From Acidovorax sp. (GTDB taxonomy: Bacteria; Pseudomonadota; Gammaproteobacteria; Burkholderiales; Burkholderiaceae_C): DNA of 64,000 nt. Shown piece by piece: positions 23,755 through 33,381 of this stretch. The stretch lies in assembly GCA_031277855.1 (NCBI GenBank), contig JAITLO010000008.1, positions 124,001 through 188,000 of the forward strand, written 5' to 3'. The number at the start of each line of letters is the position of its first letter. Position 1 is the stretch's first letter. The position numbers were made by a program, and so were the translations under genes. The notes beneath the pieces were generated by a model. That model saw only the letters and a program-made list of their open reading frames with translations. It did not search any database and was not told the DNA's origin.

Positions 23755-26700
23755 ATGGCACAATTTTTTATCAACCGGCCCATTTTTGCGTGGGTCATCT
23801 CCATCGTCATCATGCTGGCCGGGGCCTTGTCGATCTCGACCTTGCCGCTGGAGCAATACCCCGATATCGCGCCACCCCAGGTGACGATTTCCTCGCAGTA
23901 CACCGGGGCCTCGGCCGATACGGTGGAAAACTCGGTCACGCAGATCATCGAGCAGCAAATCAAGGGCATCGACAACATGCTCTACATGAGCTCGACCAGT
24001 GATGCCTCGGGGCGCTCGCGCACCTCGCTTACTTTTGCCCCCGGCACCAATATCGACGTGGCCCAGGTGCAGGTGCAAAACAAGCTGCAGTCCGCCATGA
24101 ACCGGCTGCCGGAGTCGGTCAAGAGCCGTGGCGTGTTTGTGAACAAGGGCGGACAGGACTATCTGGTCACCTACAGCTTCTACTCCCTTGACCCGGCCAT
24201 GAGCAATGTGGACATTGGCGACTACCTGAACAGCAATCTGGTGGACGTCATAGGCCGCATCGAAGGCGTGGGCGATGTCTCCGTCTTTGGCACCCCTTAT
24301 GCCATGCGCATCTGGATGGACCCGGCCAAGCTGGAGAAGTACGCGCTCATGCCTTCGGACCTCACGGCGGCGCTGAATGCCCAGAACGTCCAGGTCTCGG
24401 CCGGTCAACTGGGGGCATTGCCTGCAGTGCGCAACCAGCAGCTCAACGCCACCATCACCGCACGCACCAAGCTCAAGACACCGCAGGAATTTGAAGCCAT
24501 TGTGCTCAAGTCCTCTACCGATGGCTCGGTGGTCACCATCAAGGACGTGGCCCGTGTCGAGCTGGGTGCCGACAACCTGACCATACAGGCCAAGCTCAAC
24601 GGCATGAATGGCGCTGGCATGGGCATCATCTTGGCCGACGGCGCCAACGCCATGGCAGTGTCGGATGCCGTGGCCGCCAAGCTGGCCGAGCTCAAGCCTT
24701 ATTTCCCCAACCAGATCGAGTACTTCGTCAGCTCGGACTCCACGCCTTTTGTGCGCGCCTCCATCAAGGAAGTGGTGGGCGCTCTGGGCGAGGCCATGCT
24801 GCTGGTGGTGGTGGTGATGTTCATCTTCTTGCAGAACTTCCGTGCCACCTTGATTCCGGCGATTGCCGTGCCCGTGGTGTTGCTGGGCACGTTTGGCGTG
24901 CTGTCGGCCGCAGGCTTTTCCATCAACACCCTGACCATGTTCGGCATGGTGCTGGCCATCGGCCTGCTGGTGGACGACGCCATTGTGGTGGTGGAAAACG
25001 TCGAGCGGGTGATGCACGAGACCGGAAAATCCCCCAAGGAGGCCACGCGCGAGTCCATGCGTGAGATCACCCCGGCCCTGGTGGGCATTGGCGTGACCTT
25101 GTCGGCGGTGTTCGTGCCCATGGCGTTTTTCGGTGGCTCCACCGGTGTGATCTACCGCCAGTTCTCCATCACCATTGTGGCGGCCATGGCGCTGTCGGTG
25201 TTTGTGGCGCTGACGCTCACGCCCGCGCTGTGCGCCAGCATCTTGAAGGCACCGCCTCCCGGCGGCCATGACAAGCCCATCCGCAGCGGCATTCTGGGCG
25301 TGAGCGACCGGTTCTTCCGCTGGTTCAACCACGGCTTTGATGCCACGGCCGACCGCTACCAGAGCACGGTGGCCAAGATGCTGCGCCGTAGCAAGCGCAT
25401 GATGCTGATTTTTCTGGCAATTTGCGTGGCGGTGTGGCTCATCATCAGCCGCCTGCCCACCTCGTTTTTGCCGGACGAAGACCAAGGCTTTATCTCGGTC
25501 AACGTCAACCTGCCTGCGGGCGCGGCCAATACCCGGTTGCAGGAGGTGCTGGACGAGGTGCGCGAATACCTGCTGGCCCAGCCCGATGTGATCAGCTTCA
25601 ACCAGGTCTCGGGCCTGAATGGCGACCAGAGCTCGGCGCGCGGCTTTGTCCGCCTCAAGCCCTGGGCCGACCGGCCGCTGGCTTCGCAATCGGCCGCAGC
25701 CATCGCCCACAAGGCCACCCAGGATCTGGCGCGCATCCGCGACGCCCGGGTGTTTGTGATGCTGCCGCCCGCAGTGCGGGGCCTGGGCTCGAGTTCGGGC
25801 TTTAACTTCATGCTCAAGGACATCAATGGCATGGGCCATGATGCGCTGCTGGCCGCCCGCGACCAGGTGCAGACGCAGATGCGTGCCCGCCCCGAGCTGA
25901 CGGCAGTGCGCTCCACCAACCTGGAAGATGCCACCGAGTTGCGCCTGTCCATCGACGACCGCAAGGCCGCCGCTTTGGGCCTGTCGTACATCGACATCAA
26001 CAGCGTGCTCTCCAGTGCCATGGGCGGCACCTATGTGAACGACTTTTTGAACAATGCCCGCGTCAAGCGTGTCTATATCCAGGGCGATGCACCCCACCGC
26101 ATGCTGCCCCAGGACATTGGCAAGTGGACGGTGCGCAACAACAAGGGTGAGATGGTGCCGTTCTCGGCCTTCTCCAGCAGCTACTGGGCCTATGGCTCGC
26201 CCCAGCTGCTGCGCTACAACGGTGCGCCGGCCTATGAGTTCATTGGCAGCCCGGCGCCGGGCGTGAGCTCGGGCGTGGCCATGAAGACCTTGGAGAACAT
26301 CCTCAAGGAGCTGCCGTCCGGCATTGGCTATGAATGGACCGGGGCCTCGCTGCAGGAGCGCCAGTCCGGTGCACAGGCGCCCATGCTGTATGCGATTTCC
26401 ATCCTCTTCGTCTTCCTGTGTCTGGCAGCCCTCTATGAAAGCTGGACCGTGCCGCTGTCGGTGATGCTGGCCGTGCCCCTGGGCGTGGTGGGCGCGCTGC
26501 TGGCCACCTACACCCGGGGCCTGACGAATGACGTGTACTTCCAGGTCGGCCTGCTGACTACGGTGGGCCTGGCCTCCAAGAACGCGATTTTGATTGTGGA
26601 GTTTGCCGTGCAGCTGCAGGAGCAGGGCAAGAATGTGTTTGACGCCACGGTGGCCGCGGTGCGATTGCGCCTGCGCCCCATCTTGATGACCTCGCTGGCC

Positions 26701-26910
26701 TTTGGCTTTGGCGTGATTCCGCTGGCCATAGGCACCGGCGCCGGTGCCGGCGGGCGCAATGCCATCGGCACGGCCGTGCTGGGCGGCACTGTGGCCTCCA
26801 CCGTGCTGGGCATCTTTTTGGTGCCGGTGTTTTTCCTGCTGACTCGCAGCTGGTTCAAGAGCCGCTCGCGCCATGAAACTCCCGCAGTGAACCAGGAGAG
26901 CGCAGCATGA
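23755..26910 (+). CDS. RND efflux pump permease (AcrB/MexB, HAE1 family)
   Basis: A 1051-residue proton-driven inner-membrane pump of the usual length for the hydrophobe/amphiphile efflux family. It begins A-Q-F-F-I-N-R-P-I-F-A-W-V-I-S-I, the standard HAE1 N-terminus. The proton-relay aspartates are in G-L-L-V-D-D-A-I-V-V-V-E-N-V (about residues 403-416) and the relay lysine in G-L-A-S-K-N-A-I-L-I-V-E near residue 940. Large periplasmic domains separate two sets of six membrane helices. It would expel drugs, dyes, solvents or bile-like compounds. It starts 15 bp after the adaptor gene and overlaps the channel gene by four bases. Confidence 0.96.
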   Translation: MAQFFINRPIFAWVISIVIMLAGALSISTLPLEQYPDIAPPQVTISSQYTGASADTVENSVTQIIEQQIKGIDNMLYMSSTSDASGRSRTSLTFAPGTNIDVAQVQVQNKLQSAMNRLPESVKSRGVFVNKGGQDYLVTYSFYSLDPAMSNVDIGDYLNSNLVDVIGRIEGVGDVSVFGTPYAMRIWMDPAKLEKYALMPSDLTAALNAQNVQVSAGQLGALPAVRNQQLNATITARTKLKTPQEFEAIVLKSSTDGSVVTIKDVARVELGADNLTIQAKLNGMNGAGMGIILADGANAMAVSDAVAAKLAELKPYFPNQIEYFVSSDSTPFVRASIKEVVGALGEAMLLVVVVMFIFLQNFRATLIPAIAVPVVLLGTFGVLSAAGFSINTLTMFGMVLAIGLLVDDAIVVVENVERVMHETGKSPKEATRESMREITPALVGIGVTLSAVFVPMAFFGGSTGVIYRQFSITIVAAMALSVFVALTLTPALCASILKAPPPGGHDKPIRSGILGVSDRFFRWFNHGFDATADRYQSTVAKMLRRSKRMMLIFLAICVAVWLIISRLPTSFLPDEDQGFISVNVNLPAGAANTRLQEVLDEVREYLLAQPDVISFNQVSGLNGDQSSARGFVRLKPWADRPLASQSAAAIAHKATQDLARIRDARVFVMLPPAVRGLGSSSGFNFMLKDINGMGHDALLAARDQVQTQMRARPELTAVRSTNLEDATELRLSIDDRKAAALGLSYIDINSVLSSAMGGTYVNDFLNNARVKRVYIQGDAPHRMLPQDIGKWTVRNNKGEMVPFSAFSSSYWAYGSPQLLRYNGAPAYEFIGSPAPGVSSGVAMKTLENILKELPSGIGYEWTGASLQERQSGAQAPMLYAISILFVFLCLAALYESWTVPLSVMLAVPLGVVGALLATYTRGLTNDVYFQVGLLTTVGLASKNAILIVEFAVQLQEQGKNVFDATVAAVRLRLRPILMTSLAFGFGVIPLAIGTGAGAGGRNAIGTAVLGGTVASTVLGIFLVPVFFLLTRSWFKSRSRHETPAVNQESAA

Positions 26911-28349
26911 AGCGCCTGATGACCAAGACTTCGACCGCCGCTGCGGTGCTTTCGTTGACGGCCTTGCTGGCCGGCTGCAATCTGGCTCCCACCTACCAGA
27001 CGCCGGCACTGCCCGTGGCTGATCAGGTGCTGAACACGGCCGCACCGGTGGTGGCCAGTGCGCAGGCGCTGCAGCAGGCCCAGGCCTTGCAGTGGCTGCA
27101 ATCTGCCCCGCTGCGCGAGGTGGTGGCGCTGGCGCTGAGCCACAACCGCGATCTGCGTGTGGCGCTGGAGAATATCGAGAAAGCCCGTGCCCAGTACGGC
27201 ATCACCCGGGCCGATTTGCTGCCCAGCGTCAACGCCCAGGCCCAGAGCAACCGGGCGCGCACAGCGGCCGATCTGAGCAGCAACGGCGCGTCCTCCACCA
27301 GCAGCCAGTACACGGCCCAGCTGGGCTTTGCCAGCTATGAGCTGGACCTGTGGGGCCGCATCCGCAACCTGAATGAGGCCGGGCTGCAGCAGTTTCTGCA
27401 AAGCCAGGACAACCAGCACAATGTGCAACTGGGCCTGGTGGCCGATGTGGCCAATGCCTGGCTGACGCTGGCGGCCGACCAGGCCAGGCTGCAGCTGGCG
27501 CGTGACACCTTGCGCAGCCGAGAGCAATCGCTGGCCCTGATGCAGCGCCAACACACGATTGGTGCCAGCTCGGGGCTGGAGCTGGTGCAAAACCAGACCA
27601 CGGTGGATACGGCGCGTGGCGATGTGGCCAGCTACACGGCCCAGGTGGAGCGTGACCGCAACGCGCTGCAACTGCTGGTGGGGGGCTCTGTTCCCCAGGC
27701 CTTGCTGCCTACGGCCAGCACGCTGACCGATCCACAGACTGCGGCGGCCTTGCTGCCTGTGCCGGCGCCGCTGCCCTCCAGCGTGCTGCTGCGCCGCCCC
27801 GATGTGCAGGCGGCCGAGCGTAATCTGCAGGCCATGAATGCCAATATCGGCGCGGCACGTGCGGCCATGTTCCCCACCATCAGCCTGACGGCCAGCGTGG
27901 GTACGGGCAGCCGCGAGCTGGATGGTTTGTTTGGCAGCGGCAACAGCACCTGGAGCTTTATCCCCCTGGTCAAGTTGCCGATTTTTGATGGCGGCCGCAA
28001 CCGCGCCGGTGTGCAGGTGGCAGAGAGCAATCAGCGCATTGCGCTGAGCCAGTACGAGAAGACGGTGCAGACCGCCTTCAAGGAAACCGCCGATGTGCTA
28101 GCTGACCGTGCCCAGTGGAGCGAGCGCCTGGCCGCCCAGACCAGTCTGGTGGCGAGTACGCAAAAAGCGCTGGACCTGTCGGACGCGCGCTTCAAAGCCG
28201 GTATGGACAACTATCTGACGGTGCTGGATGCGCGGCGCAGCCTTTACTCTGCCCAGCAAACCCTGATCGGCCTGCGCCTGTCCGAGCAGCAAAACCGCGT
28301 CACGCTGTGGAAGGTACTGGGCGGGGAACAGGTGACACCGGCTTCCTGA
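26907..28349 (+). CDS. Outer-membrane efflux channel lipoprotein (OprM/NodT family)
   Basis: A 480-residue TolC-like outer-membrane factor. The lipobox L-L-A-G-C places the acylated cysteine at residue 24, followed by N-L-A-P-T-Y, a common OprM start. Two repeated outer-membrane-efflux domains with long coiled-coil heptads follow, with the typical S-Y-E-L-D-L-W-G-R-I near residue 145 and S-V-L-L-R-R-P-D-V-Q-A-A-E near residue 290. It is translationally coupled to the pump (ATGA overlap), which completes the tripartite system. Confidence 0.95.
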   Translation: MKRLMTKTSTAAAVLSLTALLAGCNLAPTYQTPALPVADQVLNTAAPVVASAQALQQAQALQWLQSAPLREVVALALSHNRDLRVALENIEKARAQYGITRADLLPSVNAQAQSNRARTAADLSSNGASSTSSQYTAQLGFASYELDLWGRIRNLNEAGLQQFLQSQDNQHNVQLGLVADVANAWLTLAADQARLQLARDTLRSREQSLALMQRQHTIGASSGLELVQNQTTVDTARGDVASYTAQVERDRNALQLLVGGSVPQALLPTASTLTDPQTAAALLPVPAPLPSSVLLRRPDVQAAERNLQAMNANIGAARAAMFPTISLTASVGTGSRELDGLFGSGNSTWSFIPLVKLPIFDGGRNRAGVQVAESNQRIALSQYEKTVQTAFKETADVLADRAQWSERLAAQTSLVASTQKALDLSDARFKAGMDNYLTVLDARRSLYSAQQTLIGLRLSEQQNRVTLWKVLGGEQVTPAS

Positions 28350-28357
28350 TTGCGCTT

Positions 28358-28452
28358 GAAAAAGAGGAGCTGTCATTGCGCTCGCACCAAGGGTCTCAGA
28401 GTGAAAACGTTCTGAAATCCAATCAGTGAAAGCGGTTGCAGCTCCTTTTTTA
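28358..28452. terminator. Inverted pair of short repeats between convergent genes
   Basis: AAAAAGAGGAGCTG at 28359-28372 faces CAGCTCCTTTTTTA at 28439-28452. The two can form a long-range stem of about 12 bp with terminal T-runs on both strands. They sit between the converging efflux channel and TetR genes, and the TetR stop codon TAA is inside the right arm. Each arm resembles the AGGAGCT-type short repeat seen at 15345 and 34081. The pair is a likely two-way transcription end. Confidence 0.55.
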
Positions 28453-29166
28453 GCAGGCCTCGGGTGAAGCCTGGGCGCGCTGCGGTGCGCAGTCAAACAG
28501 CAGCTGCACCTGCATGCGGAACAGGGCGCCGGTGTTCAGCGCAGCCTCGGGCTGGAGCACGGTGTTGTGCGCCATGGCCAGCCACAGCGGGCCCAGCAGC
28601 AGCTCGGGCACGGTTTGCAACCGGGCGTCCTTGAGTTCGCCGCGTGACTGGGCCAGCTCGGCCAGGGTGCGGAAATGCGCCAGCATGGGCTGCAGCACAT
28701 GTTGGCGGTACATGCGGGGGAGCTGGGGAAACTCCAGGCCCTCGGTCACCACCAGCCGCGCCGTGGCTGCGCGACCGCTGCGGTCAAATTCGTCCATGGC
28801 CGGTGCCACGGTGCGCAGCAAAAAGGCACCCACGGTTTCATCTGCCTGGAGGGTGCTGGACTGCAAGGCCAGCGCCGCAGAGGCGATGTGACGCTGCATC
28901 ACCGCATCAAACAAGCTTTCTTTGCTATCAAAATAGCGAAACAGCGTGACCTTGGAGAGGCCGGCACGGCGCGCCACCGAGGCCGTGGTGCCGCGGGCAT
29001 AGCCTTGCTCCAGAAACTCGGCAAAGGCGGCATCCACAATGCTGTGGCGCGTGGCTTCGGTCTTCTGTGGGCTAGGGCCGCGTGGCGTGCGTTGGCGTAC
29101 GGGGGCGGGCGCATCCGCAGCGGCATCGCCGCTGGAGAAAGTGATGCTGGTGCCTTTCTTGGGCAT
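28450..29166 (-). CDS. TetR/AcrR family transcriptional regulator
   Basis: A 238-residue repressor. After a roughly 35-residue polar N-terminal extension comes the TetR DNA-binding domain: I-V-D-A-A-F-A-E-F-L-E-Q-G-Y, G-T-T-A-S-V-A-R-R-A-G-L-S-K-V-T-L-F-R-Y-F and the following F-D-S-K-E-S-L-F (about residues 43-90). The C-terminal ligand-binding domain resembles the AefR-like group. It lies convergent to and immediately downstream of the RND operon, and such linked TetR proteins usually repress the neighbouring pump. The start at 29166 is the first ATG before the domain; its ribosome binding site is weak. Confidence 0.9.
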   Translation of the reverse strand: MPKKGTSITFSSGDAAADAPAPVRQRTPRGPSPQKTEATRHSIVDAAFAEFLEQGYARGTTASVARRAGLSKVTLFRYFDSKESLFDAVMQRHIASAALALQSSTLQADETVGAFLLRTVAPAMDEFDRSGRAATARLVVTEGLEFPQLPRMYRQHVLQPMLAHFRTLAELAQSRGELKDARLQTVPELLLGPLWLAMAHNTVLQPEAALNTGALFRMQVQLLFDCAPQRAQASPEAC

Positions 29167-29282
29167 ACAGGGAGTGGATCGCAGGGGGAGAGAAAGGCGT
29201 GATGATGGCACAGTCAGCACTTGCCTTCCCAGCCTGGGCAGAGAAGCCCGCACGGTCGTGCAGTTGTTACTAGATGTGTGCG

Positions 29283-30368
29283 CTAAGACGCTGCAGCCGC
29301 TGCTTCGGTACCACCGGGTTGCAGCCCTTGCACAGCCTGGGCCAGTAGCGCAATCGAGCGTGGGGCGCAGCCCTCGGCATCGTTGCTGATGGTCACAAAT
29401 GCAGGCTGGCCTGCGCCGGTGATGCCAGCAATGGTGCGGGCCAACAGGGCACGGGTGGCAGGGTCTTCGGAGCGGATCTCGTTGAAGGGGTCGTGCTTTT
29501 TCTGCGCCTCGGGGTAGCCATAGGCGCCAAAGCAGCGGTTCAGGCTCCAGCGGCACACCAGCGGGCCGGGCCACAGGGCCCGCAGCAGCGGCAGCTGCTC
29601 CGCCAGCGGCGGCATCTTGCCGTGCAGGCCCAGGCAGTAGGTGGCGCCACCGGCCTTGAGCACGCTGGCCAGGGCCGGGGTCAGCAGCTCGGGGTCGCGC
29701 ACCTCCACGGCCACAATCACCTGGGGGTGGCCTGCCAGCTCCGCGCGCACGGCGGCCAGCATCTGTGCCAGCGCCTCCAGCAGGGCACGGTTTCGGCGCA
29801 GCCAGTCCCAGGGCAGGGGGCTGAGCTGGAACAGCAGCACGCCCAGCTTGTGGCCCAGGCCTTGCAGTGCGGGCTGCACAAACTGCTGCACGGCCAGCTC
29901 CGGCGCCAGAAAGACAGGGTTGGGTGACTGGCCCTTGCCGTCTTCGCTGCGCACCTGGGCATCGGTGACCACATTCGGGCACTTGATCAAGAAGCGAAAG
30001 TCTTCTGGTACCTGCAGCGCCATCTGGGCGTACTGCTCCAGCGTCAAAGGCCGCCAGAAGCTGCGGTCCACGCTGACGGTGCGCATCAGCGGGTGCTGGC
30101 CATAGGCCGTCAGCCCTTTTTTGGACAAGGTGCTGGCGTCGTATTGCCCATCCCAGACCAGACCGTCCCAGCCGGGATAGGACCAGGTGGACACGCCCAT
30201 GCGCAGCGCGGCCGGCAGCAGGGCCGCCAGCGGTGCAAAGGCCTGGCCAGCAGGCGCGGGCTGCACGCCACGCGCGCTGGTGCGGCGGGGTGAGGGCTTG
30301 GCTGGTTTTTCGGGAGCAGGGGGCGCGGGCTCAGAGCTGGCCGGGGCGCCAAATAAGTCGTCTTGCAT
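29283..30368 (-). CDS. DUF72 domain protein
   Basis: A 361-residue protein of the DUF72 (YecE-like) family, a TIM-barrel fold of unknown enzymatic role. The N-terminal 55 residues are proline- and alanine-rich and probably disordered. The conserved G-V-S-T-W-S-Y-P-G-W motif begins near residue 57, followed by a V-D-R-S-F-W-R-P-L-T segment, F-L-I-K-C-P and V-A-V-E-V-R-D-P-E-L. The start at 30368 is chosen because the ORF extension to 30506 overlaps the upstream gene and is not family-like. It lies 29 bp downstream of a small gene in the same direction, forming a likely two-gene operon divergent from tex. Confidence 0.87.
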   Translation of the reverse strand: MQDDLFGAPASSEPAPPAPEKPAKPSPRRTSARGVQPAPAGQAFAPLAALLPAALRMGVSTWSYPGWDGLVWDGQYDASTLSKKGLTAYGQHPLMRTVSVDRSFWRPLTLEQYAQMALQVPEDFRFLIKCPNVVTDAQVRSEDGKGQSPNPVFLAPELAVQQFVQPALQGLGHKLGVLLFQLSPLPWDWLRRNRALLEALAQMLAAVRAELAGHPQVIVAVEVRDPELLTPALASVLKAGGATYCLGLHGKMPPLAEQLPLLRALWPGPLVCRWSLNRCFGAYGYPEAQKKHDPFNEIRSEDPATRALLARTIAGITGAGQPAFVTISNDAEGCAPRSIALLAQAVQGLQPGGTEAAAAAS

Positions 30369-30397
30369 GGTCAAGCTGGCAACTGTAGCGGGCTTTT

Positions 30398-30820
30398 TCA
30401 AACCGCAAACAGGCCGCCTTCGTCCAGCAGGGCATGGGCGATTTCGGGGTGCAGCTCCAAGCAGCGGCGCACGGCGGCCGGCAAGGACTGGCGGGTTTTG
30501 CGGCACAGGCCGGGCAGGGACTCAAGGTGAATGTCCAGGCCGCGCAGGCCTTGTGTGCCCTGCTTGCCGGCGGCCACCACCAGCTGCAGGCCCAGTTGCT
30601 CCTGCATGCGCTGCTGCAGCTGGCGCAACTGGGCCAGGGACTGCACCTGTTCCAGCCGCTGTACCAGCTTGGCCTCTTCCTCGCGGGTGAGCAGCAAGAT
30701 ACGGTGGTCGCCCGGTGACTGCTCCAGGGCCGCATGGCCGCAGTCGCAGGCCCCGGGCGGGCAGGGCACGCGCTGGGGAAACAGCTGCAGTGATTCCAAG
30801 GGCGTGCGAAAAGCAGGCAT
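30398..30820 (-). CDS. Conserved hypothetical protein with N-terminal Cys motif
   Basis: A 140-residue soluble protein. It has a C-P-P-G-A-C-D-C-G motif at about residues 20-28 that could bind metal, then a helical stretch rich in Gln, Glu and Leu (about 45-80) that looks like a short coiled coil, and a C-terminal E-L-H-P-E-I-A-H-A-L-L-D-E-G-G. I do not recognise a family. It starts 135 bp from the divergent tex gene and lies upstream of the DUF72 gene in the same operon. Confidence 0.7.
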   Translation of the reverse strand: MPAFRTPLESLQLFPQRVPCPPGACDCGHAALEQSPGDHRILLLTREEEAKLVQRLEQVQSLAQLRQLQQRMQEQLGLQLVVAAGKQGTQGLRGLDIHLESLPGLCRKTRQSLPAAVRRCLELHPEIAHALLDEGGLFAV

Positions 30821-30955
30821 GAGGGCATTGTAGAAAGCGCCATGCCATGTTTGCATTCCTTCACACCCTGGGGCCGCTGTGAAGGCAGAGCACTGTGGCG
30901 CTTGTGGCACACTCATTCGCTTTCTCGACCCAAGCGCCATGGGGCGCCCGATTGC

Positions 30956-33325
30956 ATGCAAAAAATCATTGGCCAGATTGCCCAGGAACTGAACGTCAAG
31001 CCGCAGCAGGTGAGTGCGGCCGTGGAACTGCTCGATGGCGGTGCCACGGTGCCGTTTGTGGCCCGCTACCGCAAGGAAGCCACCGGCGGCCTGGACGATA
31101 CCCAGCTGCGTACCTTGGACGAGCGCCTGAGTTATCTGCGCGAGCTGGAAGAGCGCCGCGTGGCCGTGCTCAAAGCCATTGACGAGCAAGGCAAGCTGAC
31201 CGATCAGCTGCGCCTGGCGATCGCCAATGCGCCGACCAAGCAGGAGCTGGAAGACATCTACCTGCCCTTCAAGCAAAAGCGCCGCACCAAGGGCCAGATT
31301 GCCAAGGAGTTCGGCATAGAGCCGCTGGCCGACAAGCTGTTTGCCGACCCCACGCTGGACCCGCACAAGGAAGCAGAGGCCTTTTGCCAGCCCGCCACCA
31401 CCCTGGACGATGGCAAGCCCGGCCCCGATTTCTCCACCACCTTTGCCGTGCTGGACGGTGTGCGCGACATCCTGTCCGAGCGCTGGGCCGAAGACCCGGC
31501 CCTGGTGCAAAAGCTGCGCGAATGGCTGTGGGAAGAGGGCTTGCTCAAGTCCAAAAAGGTCGAGAGCAAGAACGAGAACGACCCCGAGGTCGCCAAGTTC
31601 CGCGACTATTTTGAATACGACGAACCCATTGGTCGCGTGCCCTCGCACCGTGCCCTGGCCGTGTTCCGTGGGCGGGCGTTGGAGATTCTGGAAGCCAAGC
31701 TGGTGCAACCCATTGAGCCCGAACCCGGTCAGCCCAGCCTGGCCGAGGGCAAGATTGCCCTGCACCTGGGCTGGAGCCATGCCAAGCGCGCCAGCGATGA
31801 TTTGCTGCGCAAATGCGTGGCCTGGACCTGGCGCGTGAAGCTGAGCCTCTCCACCGAACGCGATCTGTTCTCGCGCTTGCGTGAAGACGCCGACAAGGTG
31901 GCCATCAAGGTCTTTGGCGACAATCTGCGTGATTTGCTGCTGGCCGCGCCTGCGGGCCAGCGCACGGTGATTGGCCTGGACCCCGGCATTCGCACCGGCG
32001 TCAAGGTGGCCGTGGTGGACCACACCGGCAAGCTGCTGGACACCACCACCATCTACCCCCATGAGCCGCGCCGCGACTGGGATGGCTCCTTGGCCACGCT
32101 GGCCAAGTTGGTGGAAAAGCATGGTGTGAATTTGATCGCCATCGGCAATGGCACGGCCAGCCGTGAGACCGACAAGCTGGCGGGTGACCTGATCAAGATT
32201 GCCGCCAAGGCGGAGAAAAAAATCGACAAGGTGGTGGTCAGCGAGGCCGGTGCCTCGGTGTATTCGGCCAGCGAGTTCGCGGCCCAGGAAATGCCCGACA
32301 TCGACGTCAGCCTGCGCGGTGCGGCCTCGATTGCCCGCCGTCTGCAAGACCCGCTGGCCGAGCTGGTGAAGATCGACCCCAAGAGCATTGGTGTGGGCCA
32401 GTACCAGCACGATGTGAACCAAAGCGAGCTGGCCCGCCAGCTGGACGCCGTGGTCGAGGACTGCGTGAACTCCGTGGGCGTGGACCTGAACACCGCCTCG
32501 GCCCCGCTGCTGTCGCGCGTCTCCGGCCTTTCCAGCGCGGTGGCCAAGTCGGTGGTGCGCTGGCGCGATGCCAATGGCAGCTTCCAAAGCCGCAAGCAGT
32601 TGATGGAAGTGGCAGGCCTGGGCGCCAAGACCTTCGAGCAGGCCGCAGGCTTTTTGCGCATACGCGGTGGCGAGAATCCCCTCGACATGACGGGCGTGCA
32701 CCCCGAAACCTATCCGGTGGTGGAGCAGATCATCGTCAAGACCGGCAAGCCCATCGAGCAAATCATGGGCCGGGGCGAGGTGCTCAAATCGCTCAAGCCC
32801 GAGCAGTTTGCCGACGAGAAGTTCGGTGCCATGACCATCAAGGACATTCTGGGTGAGCTGGAAAAGCCCGGCCGTGACCCGCGTCCGGACTTTGTGGTGG
32901 CCCGCTTCAACGACGGTGTGGAAGACATCAAGGACCTGCGGGAAGGCATGACGCTGGAAGGTACGGTGAGCAACGTGGCCCAGTTCGGCGCCTTTGTGGA
33001 TCTGGGCGTGCACCAGGACGGTCTGGTCCACGTCAGCCAGATGAGCCACAAATTCATCGAAGACGCGCGCGAAGTGGTGAAGACCGGCCAGATCGTCAAG
33101 GTGAAGGTGCTGGAGGTGGATGTGGACCGCAAGCGCATCAGCCTGACCATGAAGCTCGACGCCGCTCCGGCCCGCCGCGATGGTCCCCGCGACAACCGCT
33201 TTGAAAGCGCAGGCCGTGGTGGCCAGGGGCGTGGTGCTTATGCGCAGCCCCAGCGTGGCAATCAGCCCGAGCAGCCCAATGCCATGGCCTCTGCCTTTGC
33301 CAAGTTGCAAGGCCTGAAGAAGTAA
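30956..33325 (+). CDS. tex: Transcription accessory protein Tex, S1 RNA-binding
   Basis: A 789-residue nucleic-acid-binding protein, matching the usual Tex length. In order: an N-terminal helical domain with P-F-V-A-R-Y-R-K-E-A-T-G-G-L near residues 31-44, a YqgF-type RNase H-like domain beginning V-I-G-L-D-P-G-I-R-T-G-V near residue 338, helix-hairpin-helix motifs (L-N-T-A-S-A-P-L-L-S-R-V-S-G-L near 510) and a C-terminal S1 domain (G-T-V-S-N-V-A-Q-F-G-A-F-V-D-L-G near 670). A glycine- and arginine-rich tail follows. Tex acts in transcription and RNA metabolism in the cytoplasm. The start at 30956 gives the conserved N-terminus; longer frames are not conserved. Confidence 0.95.
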   Translation: MQKIIGQIAQELNVKPQQVSAAVELLDGGATVPFVARYRKEATGGLDDTQLRTLDERLSYLRELEERRVAVLKAIDEQGKLTDQLRLAIANAPTKQELEDIYLPFKQKRRTKGQIAKEFGIEPLADKLFADPTLDPHKEAEAFCQPATTLDDGKPGPDFSTTFAVLDGVRDILSERWAEDPALVQKLREWLWEEGLLKSKKVESKNENDPEVAKFRDYFEYDEPIGRVPSHRALAVFRGRALEILEAKLVQPIEPEPGQPSLAEGKIALHLGWSHAKRASDDLLRKCVAWTWRVKLSLSTERDLFSRLREDADKVAIKVFGDNLRDLLLAAPAGQRTVIGLDPGIRTGVKVAVVDHTGKLLDTTTIYPHEPRRDWDGSLATLAKLVEKHGVNLIAIGNGTASRETDKLAGDLIKIAAKAEKKIDKVVVSEAGASVYSASEFAAQEMPDIDVSLRGAASIARRLQDPLAELVKIDPKSIGVGQYQHDVNQSELARQLDAVVEDCVNSVGVDLNTASAPLLSRVSGLSSAVAKSVVRWRDANGSFQSRKQLMEVAGLGAKTFEQAAGFLRIRGGENPLDMTGVHPETYPVVEQIIVKTGKPIEQIMGRGEVLKSLKPEQFADEKFGAMTIKDILGELEKPGRDPRPDFVVARFNDGVEDIKDLREGMTLEGTVSNVAQFGAFVDLGVHQDGLVHVSQMSHKFIEDAREVVKTGQIVKVKVLEVDVDRKRISLTMKLDAAPARRDGPRDNRFESAGRGGQGRGAYAQPQRGNQPEQPNAMASAFAKLQGLKK

Positions 33326-33333
33326 AGCGCTTT

Positions 33334-33370
33334 TGCACTTGCTGCGAAGCCTTGCGGCTTCGTAGGTGCA
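33334..33370 (+). terminator. Hairpin after tex
   Basis: An inner stem CGAAGCC/GGCTTCG with loop TTGC is extended by outer arms TGCAC and GTGCA. It begins nine bases after the tex stop codon. There is no strong T-run, so termination may be Rho-assisted. Confidence 0.5.
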
Positions 33371-33381
33371 CCGTATGGAGG

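Noticed and set aside
22492..27045. A 1517-codon open frame on the minus strand
   Set aside because: It lies antisense to the RND adaptor and pump genes, is low in typical protein sequence character (His- and Gln-rich), and reflects high GC codon bias of the real genes.
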